From contig JAJXZN010000038.1 in the NCBI GenBank assembly GCA_021780015.1, positions 1-6,391 of the forward strand: 6,391 nt of DNA. The letters run 5' to 3'. The translations under genes were made by a program, and so were the position numbers. Below the pieces are notes generated by a model. That model was not told where the DNA came from, searched no databases, and worked only from the letters and a program-made list of their open reading frames with translations. Shown here in pieces: positions 1 to 6,081 of the stretch (positions are counted from its first letter, which is position 1; every line of letters begins with the position of its first letter). Source of the stretch: Pseudomonadota bacterium (lineage in GTDB: Bacteria > Pseudomonadota > Alphaproteobacteria > Rhizobiales > Beijerinckiaceae).

Positions 1-319
1 CGAGGACAGCCATGTCGAAAGCCGGCTGATCGAATATCGGCTGATCAATCCGGACGAGAACAACCCGCTCCTTGGCGTCTGCCTGACCGACGTCCTCGCC
101 GACGGGCTGTCGATGGTCTATTCCTTCTACGAGCCCGAGGAAGAGAAGCGTTCGCTCGGCACCTATATCATCCTCGATCATATCGAGCGTGCGCGCCGGC
201 TCGGCCTGCCGCATGTCTATCTCGGCTATTGGGTCGAGGGCTCGAAGAAAATGGCCTATAAAGCGCGCTTCCTGCCGCAGGAGCGGCTCGGCATGGACGG
301 CTGGCAGCGGGTCGGCTAG
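1..319 (+). CDS. bpt: Aspartate/glutamate leucyltransferase (Bpt/Ate family), C-terminal part
   Basis: The first codon in frame is at base 2, and 105 residues are visible before a TAG stop at 317-319. The 5' part lies outside the window; family members are roughly 240-260 residues, so a little over half is missing. The visible part is the GNAT-like C-terminal domain of the Ate1/Bpt family. The motifs [41 protein letters not shown] and FLPQERL follow one another as in bacterial members. These cytoplasmic enzymes transfer leucine (Bpt) or arginine (Ate) from charged tRNA to the N-terminus of proteins. Such tagging marks substrates for ClpS/ClpAP degradation by the N-end rule. Bacterial members with this domain alone are usually annotated as leucyltransferases for N-terminal Asp/Glu, but the substrate cannot be read from this fragment. 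The gene converges on the TPR-methyltransferase gene, with 59 bases between stops. Confidence 0.9.
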   Translation, partial: EDSHVESRLIEYRLINPDENNPLLGVCLTDVLADGLSMVYSFYEPEEEKRSLGTYIILDHIERARRLGLPHVYLGYWVEGSKKMAYKARFLPQERLGMDGWQRVG

Positions 320-321
320 CA

Positions 322-343
322 CGGCGCGGAATCCGGCGCGCCG
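322..343. repeat. Short GC-rich inverted repeat in convergent spacer
   Basis: CGGCGCG (322-328) is the exact reverse complement of CGCGCCG (337-343), with an 8-base loop. It lies directly after the bpt stop codon. It could fold in the 3' end of the bpt transcript, but no U-run follows on either strand, so it is not a classical intrinsic terminator on its own. Confidence 0.35.
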
Positions 344-354
344 CGAAAAGACTG

Positions 355-378
355 AAAGCGTGTCTGGCCCCCGCTTTT
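355..378. terminator. Possible bidirectional terminator between bpt and the methyltransferase gene
   Basis: AAAGCG (355-360) pairs with CGCTTT (372-377), leaving an 11-base GC-rich loop. On the plus strand the right arm runs into TTTTCT. On the minus strand the structure starts 1 base after the TAG stop of the methyltransferase gene and is followed by CAGTCTTTT. An A/T-flanked stem between two converging stops is what a shared terminator looks like. The stem is short (6 bp) and the U-tracts are imperfect, so this is a weak call. Confidence 0.35.
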
Positions 379-1866
379 CTAACGCCGCTGCAAGAGAACC
401 AGAACGCCGTCGAGCGGCTGCGCCGCCTCCAGGCGCAACACGGCCGTCTGCATTTCGACCACCGTAAAATCCCGCGCTGCGACGGTCTCGACATAGCTCG
501 CCGCATGCGCGAAACGGCCCGATGGCCGAACGTGGAAGCCCGCCTCTGCCGCTTCGGTATTGAACGCGAACAGCCCACCCGGTTCGAGCACCCGCGCAAT
601 TTTCTCAAAAATTGCCGTGAGATCGCCGAAATAAATAATGGAATCGGAGGCCACGACGAGATCGAACCGCGCCTTGGCGTGATCGAGGAAATCGCCGGCT
701 TCCGCCTCGACCAGATCATCGTAAATCGCCCGCGCGCCGGCCTTTTCCAGCATCCGCCGGGAAAGATCGACACCCGTCAGGCGATCGCCCATCTGTTTCA
801 GAAACGGCGCACAAAGCCCGGTGCCGCAGCCGAGATCGAGGATCGCGCCGAAGTGGCGGCCGGTCTTTGCCAGCAGGGCATGCAGCTTTTCCGGTACGCG
901 ATAGGCAAGGCTGCCGACGAGCTTCGATTCGAACGTGTCCGCGAAACCATCGAAATGAGCAACGAGGTAATCGTCCGGCGCGCGGGCCAAGGGCTCGCTG
1001 CGCAGCGCCGCAAGCAGATAGCGCAGCGTTGCATCGTCCGGATTGCGGGCAAGCCGCCATTGACCGAGCTTGATCGCCGCCTCGCCATAGCCAAAGCCGC
1101 TGAGGAATTGAAAGGCGATCGTCGCGACTTTATCGATGTCGCGTGCATGCGGTCCCGCCACCTCGCGATAGACCGCGAGCGCCGGTTCGGCGCCCTCGCG
1201 TATGCAGGTTTCGATGAGCCGCAATTGGGCCAGTTTCTCGATGACGATGCCGTCGCAAGCGGGAAAGCTTGCCGCCGTCTGCAAAGCGATGAGAGCCTGG
1301 GCAAAATCACCGAGCAGAAAGAGCGCCTGCGCGAGGCAGACGTAAAGGCCCATGTTATGTCCGCCGTCGGCAATGGATTGGCGCAGCCACTTCACCGCAT
1401 CGGTAAAACGGCGGCGCTGAAACGCGATCACGCCGAGGCCGAAGGCCGCTTCGGCCAGATGCGGATCGAGCGCGAGCGCGGTGAGATAATGCGATTCCGC
1501 CGCCGTATCGTCACCGAGATTGCTTTCGATCGCGGCGAGCAGCAGCCAGGCTTGCGGCTGTGCCGTGTCGAGAGCCAGCGAGGCGCGCTGCGCGGCACAG
1601 GCTTCCGCCTGCTGGCCGGTCCGATAGAAGGCCCCAGCGAGTTCGTTCCAGAGGACCGTGTCCTGCGGCGCCAAGGCCAGCGCGGCTTTGAGAAAGCCGA
1701 GCGCCGGATCGACCTGCCCCTGGGTAAGGAGGGTCAGACCCAGATGCCGCAGCGCGTCCTGTGGCTGCGCATAGCGGACACACAGGCGATCGAGAAGCGA
1801 ATTGGCGGCACGCCATGTCGTCAGCGCCGCGCTGATCGCTGATGCTTCCGGCAGTTCGATCTGCAT
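379..1866 (-). CDS. TPR-repeat protein with C-terminal SAM-dependent methyltransferase domain
   Basis: This 495-residue protein has two parts. Residues about 35-290 are helical and rich in TPR-like pairs, for example 38-67, 72-100, 105-135 and 140-167, with typical alternating A/L/G positions and ALDP-type turns. Residues about 297-495 form a class I methyltransferase. A family-typical lead-in, HFDGFADTFESKLVGSLAYR (304-323), precedes motif I ILDLGCGTGLCAPFL (342-356). Asp367 in TGVDLS is the expected ribose-binding acidic residue. Then come YDDLVEAEAGDFL (382-394), FDLVVASDSIIYF (401-413) and the post-motif loop VLEPGGLFAFNTE (426-438). This order matches the 'predicted methyltransferase containing TPR repeat' group (COG4976-like), whose substrate I do not know. 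There is no signal peptide, so it is probably cytoplasmic. The ATG at 1866 is chosen because AAGGAGG lies 4 bases upstream. It follows parC by 68 bases on the same strand and may be in its operon. The TPR half probably recruits the substrate, which is inference. Confidence 0.88.
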   Translation of the reverse strand: MQIELPEASAISAALTTWRAANSLLDRLCVRYAQPQDALRHLGLTLLTQGQVDPALGFLKAALALAPQDTVLWNELAGAFYRTGQQAEACAAQRASLALDTAQPQAWLLLAAIESNLGDDTAAESHYLTALALDPHLAEAAFGLGVIAFQRRRFTDAVKWLRQSIADGGHNMGLYVCLAQALFLLGDFAQALIALQTAASFPACDGIVIEKLAQLRLIETCIREGAEPALAVYREVAGPHARDIDKVATIAFQFLSGFGYGEAAIKLGQWRLARNPDDATLRYLLAALRSEPLARAPDDYLVAHFDGFADTFESKLVGSLAYRVPEKLHALLAKTGRHFGAILDLGCGTGLCAPFLKQMGDRLTGVDLSRRMLEKAGARAIYDDLVEAEAGDFLDHAKARFDLVVASDSIIYFGDLTAIFEKIARVLEPGGLFAFNTEAAEAGFHVRPSGRFAHAASYVETVAARDFTVVEMQTAVLRLEAAQPLDGVLVLLQRR

Positions 1867-1867
1867 G

Positions 1868-1902
1868 AGACCTCCTTGCGCCTCTGTGCGCCTTGAAGGT
1901 CT
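1868..1902 (-). promoter_or_regulatory. Predicted mRNA hairpin enclosing the Shine-Dalgarno of the methyltransferase gene
   Basis: In the minus-strand RNA the bases from 1902 to 1895 (AGACCUUC) can pair with 1875 to 1868 (GGAGGUCU). This gives 8 consecutive pairs including one G-U. Inside it, GCGC (1891-1888) pairs with GCGC (1881-1878) around the loop ACAGAG, with a small internal loop of AAG against AA. The Shine-Dalgarno AAGGAGG (1877-1871) has five of its seven bases in the outer stem, and the stem ends 1 base before the ATG at 1866. The structure would hide an otherwise excellent ribosome binding site. Pairing is read directly from the sequence; a regulatory role is inference. Confidence 0.5.
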
Positions 1903-1934
1903 AGGACCGAGAGCTTGCCCCGGACTGTCCCGCC

Positions 1935-4178
1935 TCAGCTAAACTTGTTGTTCTTGGGAAAGCCCTTGGGCGGCAGGCGTCCGGCTTCGGCGCGATTGCC
2001 GATCCAGTCGCGCAAGTCGCGCATTGCCACGGTGAAGGTACGGCCGGCGGAATCCCGCCAGGTCAGGCCTTCGGATTTGCTGAAGACCTTGGCATCGGAA
2101 ATGCCGCCTTCCCGATAGCGTTGCAGCCTTACCCCCTTGCCGCGCGTCATTTCAGGCATTTGCTCGGCGGAAAAGACGAGCAGTTTGCGGTTCTGGCCGA
2201 TGACGGCGACATAATCGCCGGCTGCCGGCGTGACGATCGAGGCCTCCGCCGGCAGATCGCGATTGAGGAGAATCTTGCCCTTGCGCGTGCCGCCGACCAT
2301 GTCGTCGCAGGGCGCGATGAAGCCGCGCCCGTCGCTCGACGCGACCAGCATCTTTTCACCTGCGACATAGGGGAAGACCGAGACGATATCCTCGCCCTCG
2401 CCGATGTCGGCCATGAGCCGCAATGGCTCGCCCTGCCCGCGTCCGCCGGGCAATTTCGAAGCCTCAAGCGTGAAGATGCGGCCGTCGGTGGCGAAGACGA
2501 GAATCTTTTCTGTCGTCTCGGTGAAGAAACTCTGCTTCAGCCGGTCGTCGCCCTTGAACTGCAAGCCCGACAAATCCTCGACATGGCCCTTGAGTGCGCG
2601 GATCCAGCCCTTTTCGGATACGACGACGGTGATCGGCTCGCGCTCGATCATCGCCGCTGCGAGATCGACATCGCCGAGCTCGGGCGCTTCGGCAAATTGC
2701 GTGCGGCGTTTGCCAAGCGGCGTATCCTGGCCGAATTTCTTTTTCAGATCGCGCAGCTCGACGCCGATGACCTTCCATTGCTTGGCTTCGTCGGCGAGCA
2801 ATTTGTCGATGTCGTCTTTCTCCTTGGTGAGCTCGTCGAACTCGCGGCGCAGTTCCATCTCTTCAAGCCGGCGCAGGCTGCGCAGCCTTGTATCGAGAAT
2901 GTAATTGGCCTGAACTTCGGTCAGTTCGAAAGCCGCGATCAGCGCCGTCTTCGGCTCGTCTTCCTCGCGGATGATGCGGATCACCTCGTCGAGGTTGAGG
3001 AAGACGATGCGCATGCCGGCCAAGACTTCGAGCCGGTGCGCGATTTCGGTGAGCCGGAAGCGCGAACGCCGCTGCAGCACAACCCGGCGATGGTCGAGCC
3101 ATTGCCGCAACGCTTCTTTCAGCGAAACGACGCGCGGCACGACGCCGTCGACGAGCACGTTCATATTCATCGGGAAGCGGCTCTCAAGCTCGGTCGTCTT
3201 GAAGAGCTGTTCCATCATCAGTTCCGCATCGATGGTGCGCGAACGCGGCTCGATGACGATGCGTACATCCTCCGCCGATTCATCGCGGATATCGGCAACG
3301 AGCGGCAGCTTTTTCTCGGCCAGAAGCTCGGCGATCTTTTCGATCAGCCGCGACTTCTGGACCATGTAAGGGATTTCGGTGACCACGATGTTGTAAGTGC
3401 CGCGGCCGCCCTCTTCGCGCGCCCATTTGGCGCGTACCCGGAAGGAGCCGCGGCCGGTGCGATAAGTCTCGGCGATCTGTTCTTTCGAATCGACGATAAT
3501 GCCGCCGGTCGGGAAATCCGGTCCCGGCACTAATTTCATCAGGTCTGCATCGCTCGCAGTCTTGTGCGCAATGAGATGCAGGCAGGCGTCGCAAAGCTCG
3601 GCGACATTGTGCGGCGGAATGGATGTTGCCATGCCGACCGCAATGCCCTGCGAGCCGTTGGCGAGCAGATTGGGAAAGGCCGCCGGCAGTACGACCGGTT
3701 CGGTCTGGTCACCCGAGTAATTGTCGCGGAAATCGACCGCATCCTCGCTGATGCCTTCGAGCAAAAGCCGCGCGACTTCCGTCATCCGCGCTTCGGTGTA
3801 GCGGTAGGCGGCGGCGCCATCGCCGTCGATATTGCCGAAATTGCCCTGCCCGTCGACCAGCGGATAGCGCGAGGAAAAATCCTGCGCAAGGCGCACCAGC
3901 GCCTCATAGATCGCCTGGTCGCCGTGCGGATGAAACGAGCCCATCACGTCGCCGACGATTTTCGCGCATTTCTTGAAGGCGGTGCCGGGGTCGAGGCGCA
4001 GGATACGCATCCCGTAAAGGATGCGCCGGTGCACCGGCTTCAACCCGTCGCGCGCATCGGGCAGCGCCCGGCCCATAATGGTCGAGAGCGCATAGGCGAG
4101 ATAGCGCTCTTCGAGCGCTTCGCGCAGATTGACGGGTTCAGGCTCGCGCGCCGGGGGCGGAGCGACATTTTTGGCCAT
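1935..4178 (-). CDS. parC: DNA topoisomerase IV subunit A (ParC)
   Basis: ParC is the DNA-cleaving subunit of topoisomerase IV, which with ParE (not in this window) decatenates daughter chromosomes and relaxes supercoils. The 747 residues match the usual length. Residues 19-60 carry the family start ([20 protein letters not shown], then [14 protein letters not shown]). The helix-turn-helix/QRDR segment follows at about 75-95 ([20 protein letters not shown]). The catalytic tyrosine is Tyr127 in YRYTEARMT, preceded by Arg126. [17 protein letters not shown] (175-191) and the coiled-coil/gate region with [16 protein letters not shown] (429-443) come next. The C-terminal beta-pinwheel runs from about 505 to 735 and ends in the alphaproteobacterial tail [12 protein letters not shown]. 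The lack of a canonical QRRGGKG GyrA box supports ParC over Gyr[11 protein letters not shown] (679-688) is the nearest match. The ATG at 4178 has AAAAGG 7 bases upstream. Gln88 stands where E. coli ParC has Ser80. The gene is divergent from the small plus-strand gene. Confidence 0.97.
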   Translation of the reverse strand: MAKNVAPPPAREPEPVNLREALEERYLAYALSTIMGRALPDARDGLKPVHRRILYGMRILRLDPGTAFKKCAKIVGDVMGSFHPHGDQAIYEALVRLAQDFSSRYPLVDGQGNFGNIDGDGAAAYRYTEARMTEVARLLLEGISEDAVDFRDNYSGDQTEPVVLPAAFPNLLANGSQGIAVGMATSIPPHNVAELCDACLHLIAHKTASDADLMKLVPGPDFPTGGIIVDSKEQIAETYRTGRGSFRVRAKWAREEGGRGTYNIVVTEIPYMVQKSRLIEKIAELLAEKKLPLVADIRDESAEDVRIVIEPRSRTIDAELMMEQLFKTTELESRFPMNMNVLVDGVVPRVVSLKEALRQWLDHRRVVLQRRSRFRLTEIAHRLEVLAGMRIVFLNLDEVIRIIREEDEPKTALIAAFELTEVQANYILDTRLRSLRRLEEMELRREFDELTKEKDDIDKLLADEAKQWKVIGVELRDLKKKFGQDTPLGKRRTQFAEAPELGDVDLAAAMIEREPITVVVSEKGWIRALKGHVEDLSGLQFKGDDRLKQSFFTETTEKILVFATDGRIFTLEASKLPGGRGQGEPLRLMADIGEGEDIVSVFPYVAGEKMLVASSDGRGFIAPCDDMVGGTRKGKILLNRDLPAEASIVTPAAGDYVAVIGQNRKLLVFSAEQMPEMTRGKGVRLQRYREGGISDAKVFSKSEGLTWRDSAGRTFTVAMRDLRDWIGNRAEAGRLPPKGFPKNNKFS

Positions 4179-4201
4179 GCGATTGCCTTTTAGGGTCTGC
4201 C

Positions 4202-4226
4202 CGGCCCGCCCTCAGAGGCGGGACCG
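4202..4226 (-). promoter_or_regulatory. GC-rich hairpin in the parC leader
   Basis: CCCGCC (4205-4210) pairs with GGCGGG (4217-4222) around the 6-base loop CTCAGA. CGG (4202-4204) extends the stem by pairing with CCG (4224-4226), with A4223 bulged, giving nine pairs in all. In the parC direction it ends 23 bases before the ATG and just upstream of the AAAAGG ribosome binding site. There is no U-run, so it is not an intrinsic terminator. It may be a leader-RNA structure or an operator-like inverted repeat. Confidence 0.4.
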
Positions 4227-4241
4227 ATGGTCTAGAGGATG

Positions 4242-4277
4242 AATTGAGTCGCCGCAAATTGAGTCGTCGCAAATTGC
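4242..4277. repeat. 15-base tandem repeat, about 2.4 copies, upstream of parC
   Basis: The unit AATTGAGTCGYCGCA occurs at 4242-4256 and 4257-4271, differing at one base (C4252 versus T4267). A partial third copy, AATTGC, follows at 4272-4277. The array lies 64-99 bases upstream of the parC start, where a promoter or operator would be expected. On the minus strand it holds TTGCGG followed 17 bases later by TAGACC, which resembles a -35 and a poor -10. Spacing of 15 bases is not a whole number of helical turns. Direct repeats here could be a regulator binding site or simple replication slippage. Confidence 0.6.
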
Positions 4278-4329
4278 TTGGCCGTACGAAGGCGGGCGCT
4301 GTTGCCTTGCTGCACTAGCCGCACGGGCG

Positions 4330-4353
4330 GCGGCCCCCTTAAAAGGGGGCCGC
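4330..4353. repeat. Perfect 11-base inverted repeat in the divergent parC/small-gene spacer
   Basis: GCGGCCCCCTT (4330-4340) and AAGGGGGCCGC (4343-4353) are exact reverse complements with only AA between them. As RNA it would form a 9-bp all-G/C stem with the loop UUAAAA, on either strand. It lies 44 bases before the first possible start of the small plus-strand gene. No U-run follows on either side, so a Rho-independent terminator is unlikely. A dispersed palindromic (REP-like) element, a protein-binding palindrome or a leader hairpin all remain possible. Confidence 0.65.
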
Positions 4354-4396
4354 GATTCGCGTTGGCGGGTGCGTCGGCGCACTGTGGTTCGGCCGC

Positions 4397-4651
4397 ATGC
4401 GCGGTGTAATGAAGGCTTGGGCTTCGGGTGACAAGAGCGTGATCGGAAAAATCGTTCTGTTCCTGGGTGTGGTCATTGGCGCGGCGATTTTCGCGGTGGC
4501 TTTGATCGGCGCGCCGGCCGGTGGTGGCTTGGCCGCCCGCGAGGCGCAGCCGGGCGTTTCCTCCGGCTGCCATATCGAGGAATTCGCGCTCGATGAAGGC
4601 TATGGTGTGAGCCGCAAGATCGCCCGCCACGTCTGTGCGAGCGTGGAATAG
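4397..4651 (+). CDS. Small single-pass membrane protein of unknown function
   Basis: I do not recognise this family with certainty. The 84-residue product has a basic/polar N-terminus (about 1-15), then a hydrophobic segment at about 16-39 (IGKIVLFLGVVIGAAIFAVA and following). A Gly/Ala/Pro-rich linker leads to a short C-terminal domain with two cysteines, Cys58 and Cys80. Between them is the patterned stretch LDEGYGVSRKIARHVC (65-80). This fits a protein anchored in the inner membrane with a small periplasmic, possibly disulfide-closed tail. That pattern, and the fact that this frame fills the gap up to recO exactly, argue that it is real. An ATG at 4409 is an equally plausible start (80 residues); neither has a clear Shine-Dalgarno. 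The TAG stop ends 4 bases from the convergent recO stop. An overlapping minus-strand frame looks like a shadow. Confidence 0.62.
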   Translation: MRGVMKAWASGDKSVIGKIVLFLGVVIGAAIFAVALIGAPAGGGLAAREAQPGVSSGCHIEEFALDEGYGVSRKIARHVCASVE

Positions 4652-4655
4652 GCCT

Positions 4656-5378
4656 TCAGCGCAATCGGCTGAGCTCGGCCAGATAGGCGTGCCGCGCGTC
4701 CGGCATTCGGACGCCGCGCGGCGCAAAAATATCGCGCTCCAGAAAATACCCCGTGAGCCGGAAGCCTTGCGCGATTGCCTCCGCATCGGCCTCGGCATTG
4801 GCGTCGCGCAGGAAATCCGGCAAGGCCAGCAAGCGATCCTGATAGGCGATGCCGGAGAGCCGCGAGACGGCGCGGCCGCTCTTCGGCGACACATAGATCA
4901 GGTCGTCCCGCACCCCGCTCGCCGCGCAACAAGACAGATCGAGGCCGAAGCCGAGTTCGGCAAGGATCGCGAGCTCAAAGCGCACCAGCGCCGCCGGAGT
5001 GACGCGAGCATCGCCGAGATGATCGGCGATCAGTAAAGCCGTCTCGTAGAGCGCCGGATGCGGATCGCGCTCGGCGAGCAGCCGCAGCAAAGCGGCGAGA
5101 TGATTGAGGCCATGCAGCGCCAGGGCGCTCGTCATTACTTGCCCGGCACGCGGCTTGGTCACTTCGACGGCATAAAGGCCCAGATGTTCGTCGAGCCGGG
5201 CGCGCCAGACGAGTTCGACGCTATTGCCCGGCTGCAAAAGCGGCTGCCAGCGCTTCGAACGGCCGCCCCGCACCAGTCCGAGATGGCGCCCATGCGCCGG
5301 CGTCATCGCTTCGAGGATGACACTCGTTTCGCCGTGCTTTTTGAGGCCGAGGATCAGTCCCTCGTCGTGCCACTCCAT
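4656..5378 (-). CDS. recO: DNA repair protein RecO
   Basis: RecO works with RecR (and RecF) to load RecA on SSB-coated gaps and to anneal strands during recombinational repair in the cytoplasm. The 240 residues match the usual length of about 240-250. Residues 1-75 form the OB-fold: MEWHDEGLILGLKKHGETSV, then HGRHLGLVRGGRS with basic residues for DNA binding. Residues 80-240 form the helical RecO C-domain, with ALHGLNHLAALLRLLAERDP (87-106), LVRFELAILAELGFGLDLS (131-149) and the conserved DDLIYVSPKSGRAVSR (158-173). The four-cysteine zinc site of some RecO proteins is absent; only Cys150 and Cys151 occur there. The frame stays open upstream to 5582, but the start is placed at the ATG at 5378, where RecO homology begins. 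That is 7 bases after the response-regulator stop. The nearby ribosome binding site is weak, so coupling to upstream translation is likely. Confidence 0.95.
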   Translation of the reverse strand: MEWHDEGLILGLKKHGETSVILEAMTPAHGRHLGLVRGGRSKRWQPLLQPGNSVELVWRARLDEHLGLYAVEVTKPRAGQVMTSALALHGLNHLAALLRLLAERDPHPALYETALLIADHLGDARVTPAALVRFELAILAELGFGLDLSCCAASGVRDDLIYVSPKSGRAVSRLSGIAYQDRLLALPDFLRDANAEADAEAIAQGFRLTGYFLERDIFAPRGVRMPDARHAYLAELSRLR

Positions 5379-5385
5379 CCGCGGT

Positions 5386-6081
5386 TCAGGCCTCGTCGAC
5401 GTCGTGGCGGTAGCCGACGCCATGCACCGTGCGAATGATGCGCGGCGCCGCCGGATCGATCTCGATCTTCTTGCGCAAGGCCGAGACATATTGGTCGAGC
5501 GCGCGGCTGTTCGGCATATAATCGCGGCCCCAGGCGAGATCGAACAATTCGTCGCGCGAGACGGCTTGGCCGCGCCGTTCATAGAGCGCGGCGAGAATCG
5601 CCACTTCGCGATTGGTCAGATCGATCTTCTGATCGCCGCGGAAGGCGCGCATGGCTTTCGGGTCGATGACGATATCGCCCATATGGATGCGGCCTTCGCC
5701 ATCCTGCGCGGGCGTCTGCGCCTTGGTCCGCCGCAGCGCCGCCTTGATGCGCGCCACGAGTTCGCGGGCGCTGAAGGGCTTGGCGATATAATCGTCCGCG
5801 CCGATTTCGAGCCCCCCCACGCGATCGCCCTCTTCACCGCGCGCGGACAGGAGCAGGATTGGCACGGCCGCATCGAGCTTGCGCACGTGGCGCAGCAGGC
5901 TCAGCCCGTCCATCACCGGCATCATCACGTCGAAGACGCAGATCTCCGGCTTTTCCTCGCGGAACAAAGCCAGCGCCTTGGCGCCGTCGCCGGCAACGCG
6001 GCAGGTGAAACCTTCGAGCGTCAGAAGGTCGACGATGCCGTCGCGCAGATGCTGATCGTCCTCGGCGATCAAGATGGACAT
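5386..6081 (-). CDS. OmpR/PhoB-family two-component response regulator
   Basis: This is a DNA-binding transcription regulator switched on by phosphorylation. Residues 1-120 are the receiver domain. The acidic pocket is Glu7-Asp8-Asp9 and the phospho-acceptor is Asp51 in CVFDVMMPVMDGL. The switch Ser79 is in LLLSARG, and Lys101 is in GADDYIAKPFSARELVARI. A short linker follows (about 121-130). The winged-helix effector domain runs from about 131 to 228, with LTNREVAILAAL (155-166), SRDELFDLAWG (175-185), RALDQYVSALRKKIE (193-207) and the wing IIRTVHGVGYR (215-225). The 231 residues are normal for the family. The ATG at 6081 has AAGGAGG 4 bases upstream, inside the end of the kinase gene. The gene overlaps the kinase by 13 bases and is followed 7 bases later by recO. 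The specific system (for example PhoB or other OmpR-type) cannot be named from the sequence. Confidence 0.95.
   Translation of the reverse strand: MSILIAEDDQHLRDGIVDLLTLEGFTCRVAGDGAKALALFREEKPEICVFDVMMPVMDGLSLLRHVRKLDAAVPILLLSARGEEGDRVGGLEIGADDYIAKPFSARELVARIKAALRRTKAQTPAQDGEGRIHMGDIVIDPKAMRAFRGDQKIDLTNREVAILAALYERRGQAVSRDELFDLAWGRDYMPNSRALDQYVSALRKKIEIDPAAPRIIRTVHGVGYRHDVDEA

Noticed and set aside
505..1842. Long plus-strand open frame (445 codons) opposite the TPR-methyltransferase
   Set aside because: It is antisense to a gene with clear family motifs and a strong ribosome binding site. The translation is rich in Arg/Glu with no recognisable domain, as expected of a mirror frame in GC-rich codon usage.
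2121..3533. Long plus-strand open frame (470 codons) opposite parC
   Set aside because: It lies wholly within parC on the other strand and shows low-complexity, charge-rich sequence without domains. ParC homology is decisive.
3564..4193. Plus-strand open frame (209 codons) opposite the 5' part of parC
   Set aside because: It covers the ParC active-site region in antisense and has no family motif. It is a shadow of strong codon bias.
4245..4300. Sigma-70 promoters for parC and the small gene
   Set aside because: Only partial -35/-10 matches were found (for example TTGCGG and TAGACC at 17-base spacing for parC). That is too weak to list as features.
4232..4894. Minus-strand open frame (220 codons) across the parC spacer, the small gene and the end of recO
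   Set aside because: It overlaps recO in another frame and reads through the tandem repeat and palindrome. It has no ribosome binding site or domain, and the plus-strand frame is more protein-like.
5379..5582. N-terminal extension of recO inside the response-regulator gene
   Set aside because: The frame stays open by chance over the regulator's 3' end. The extra residues are Arg/Ser-rich and unrelated to RecO, whose homology starts at the ATG at 5378.
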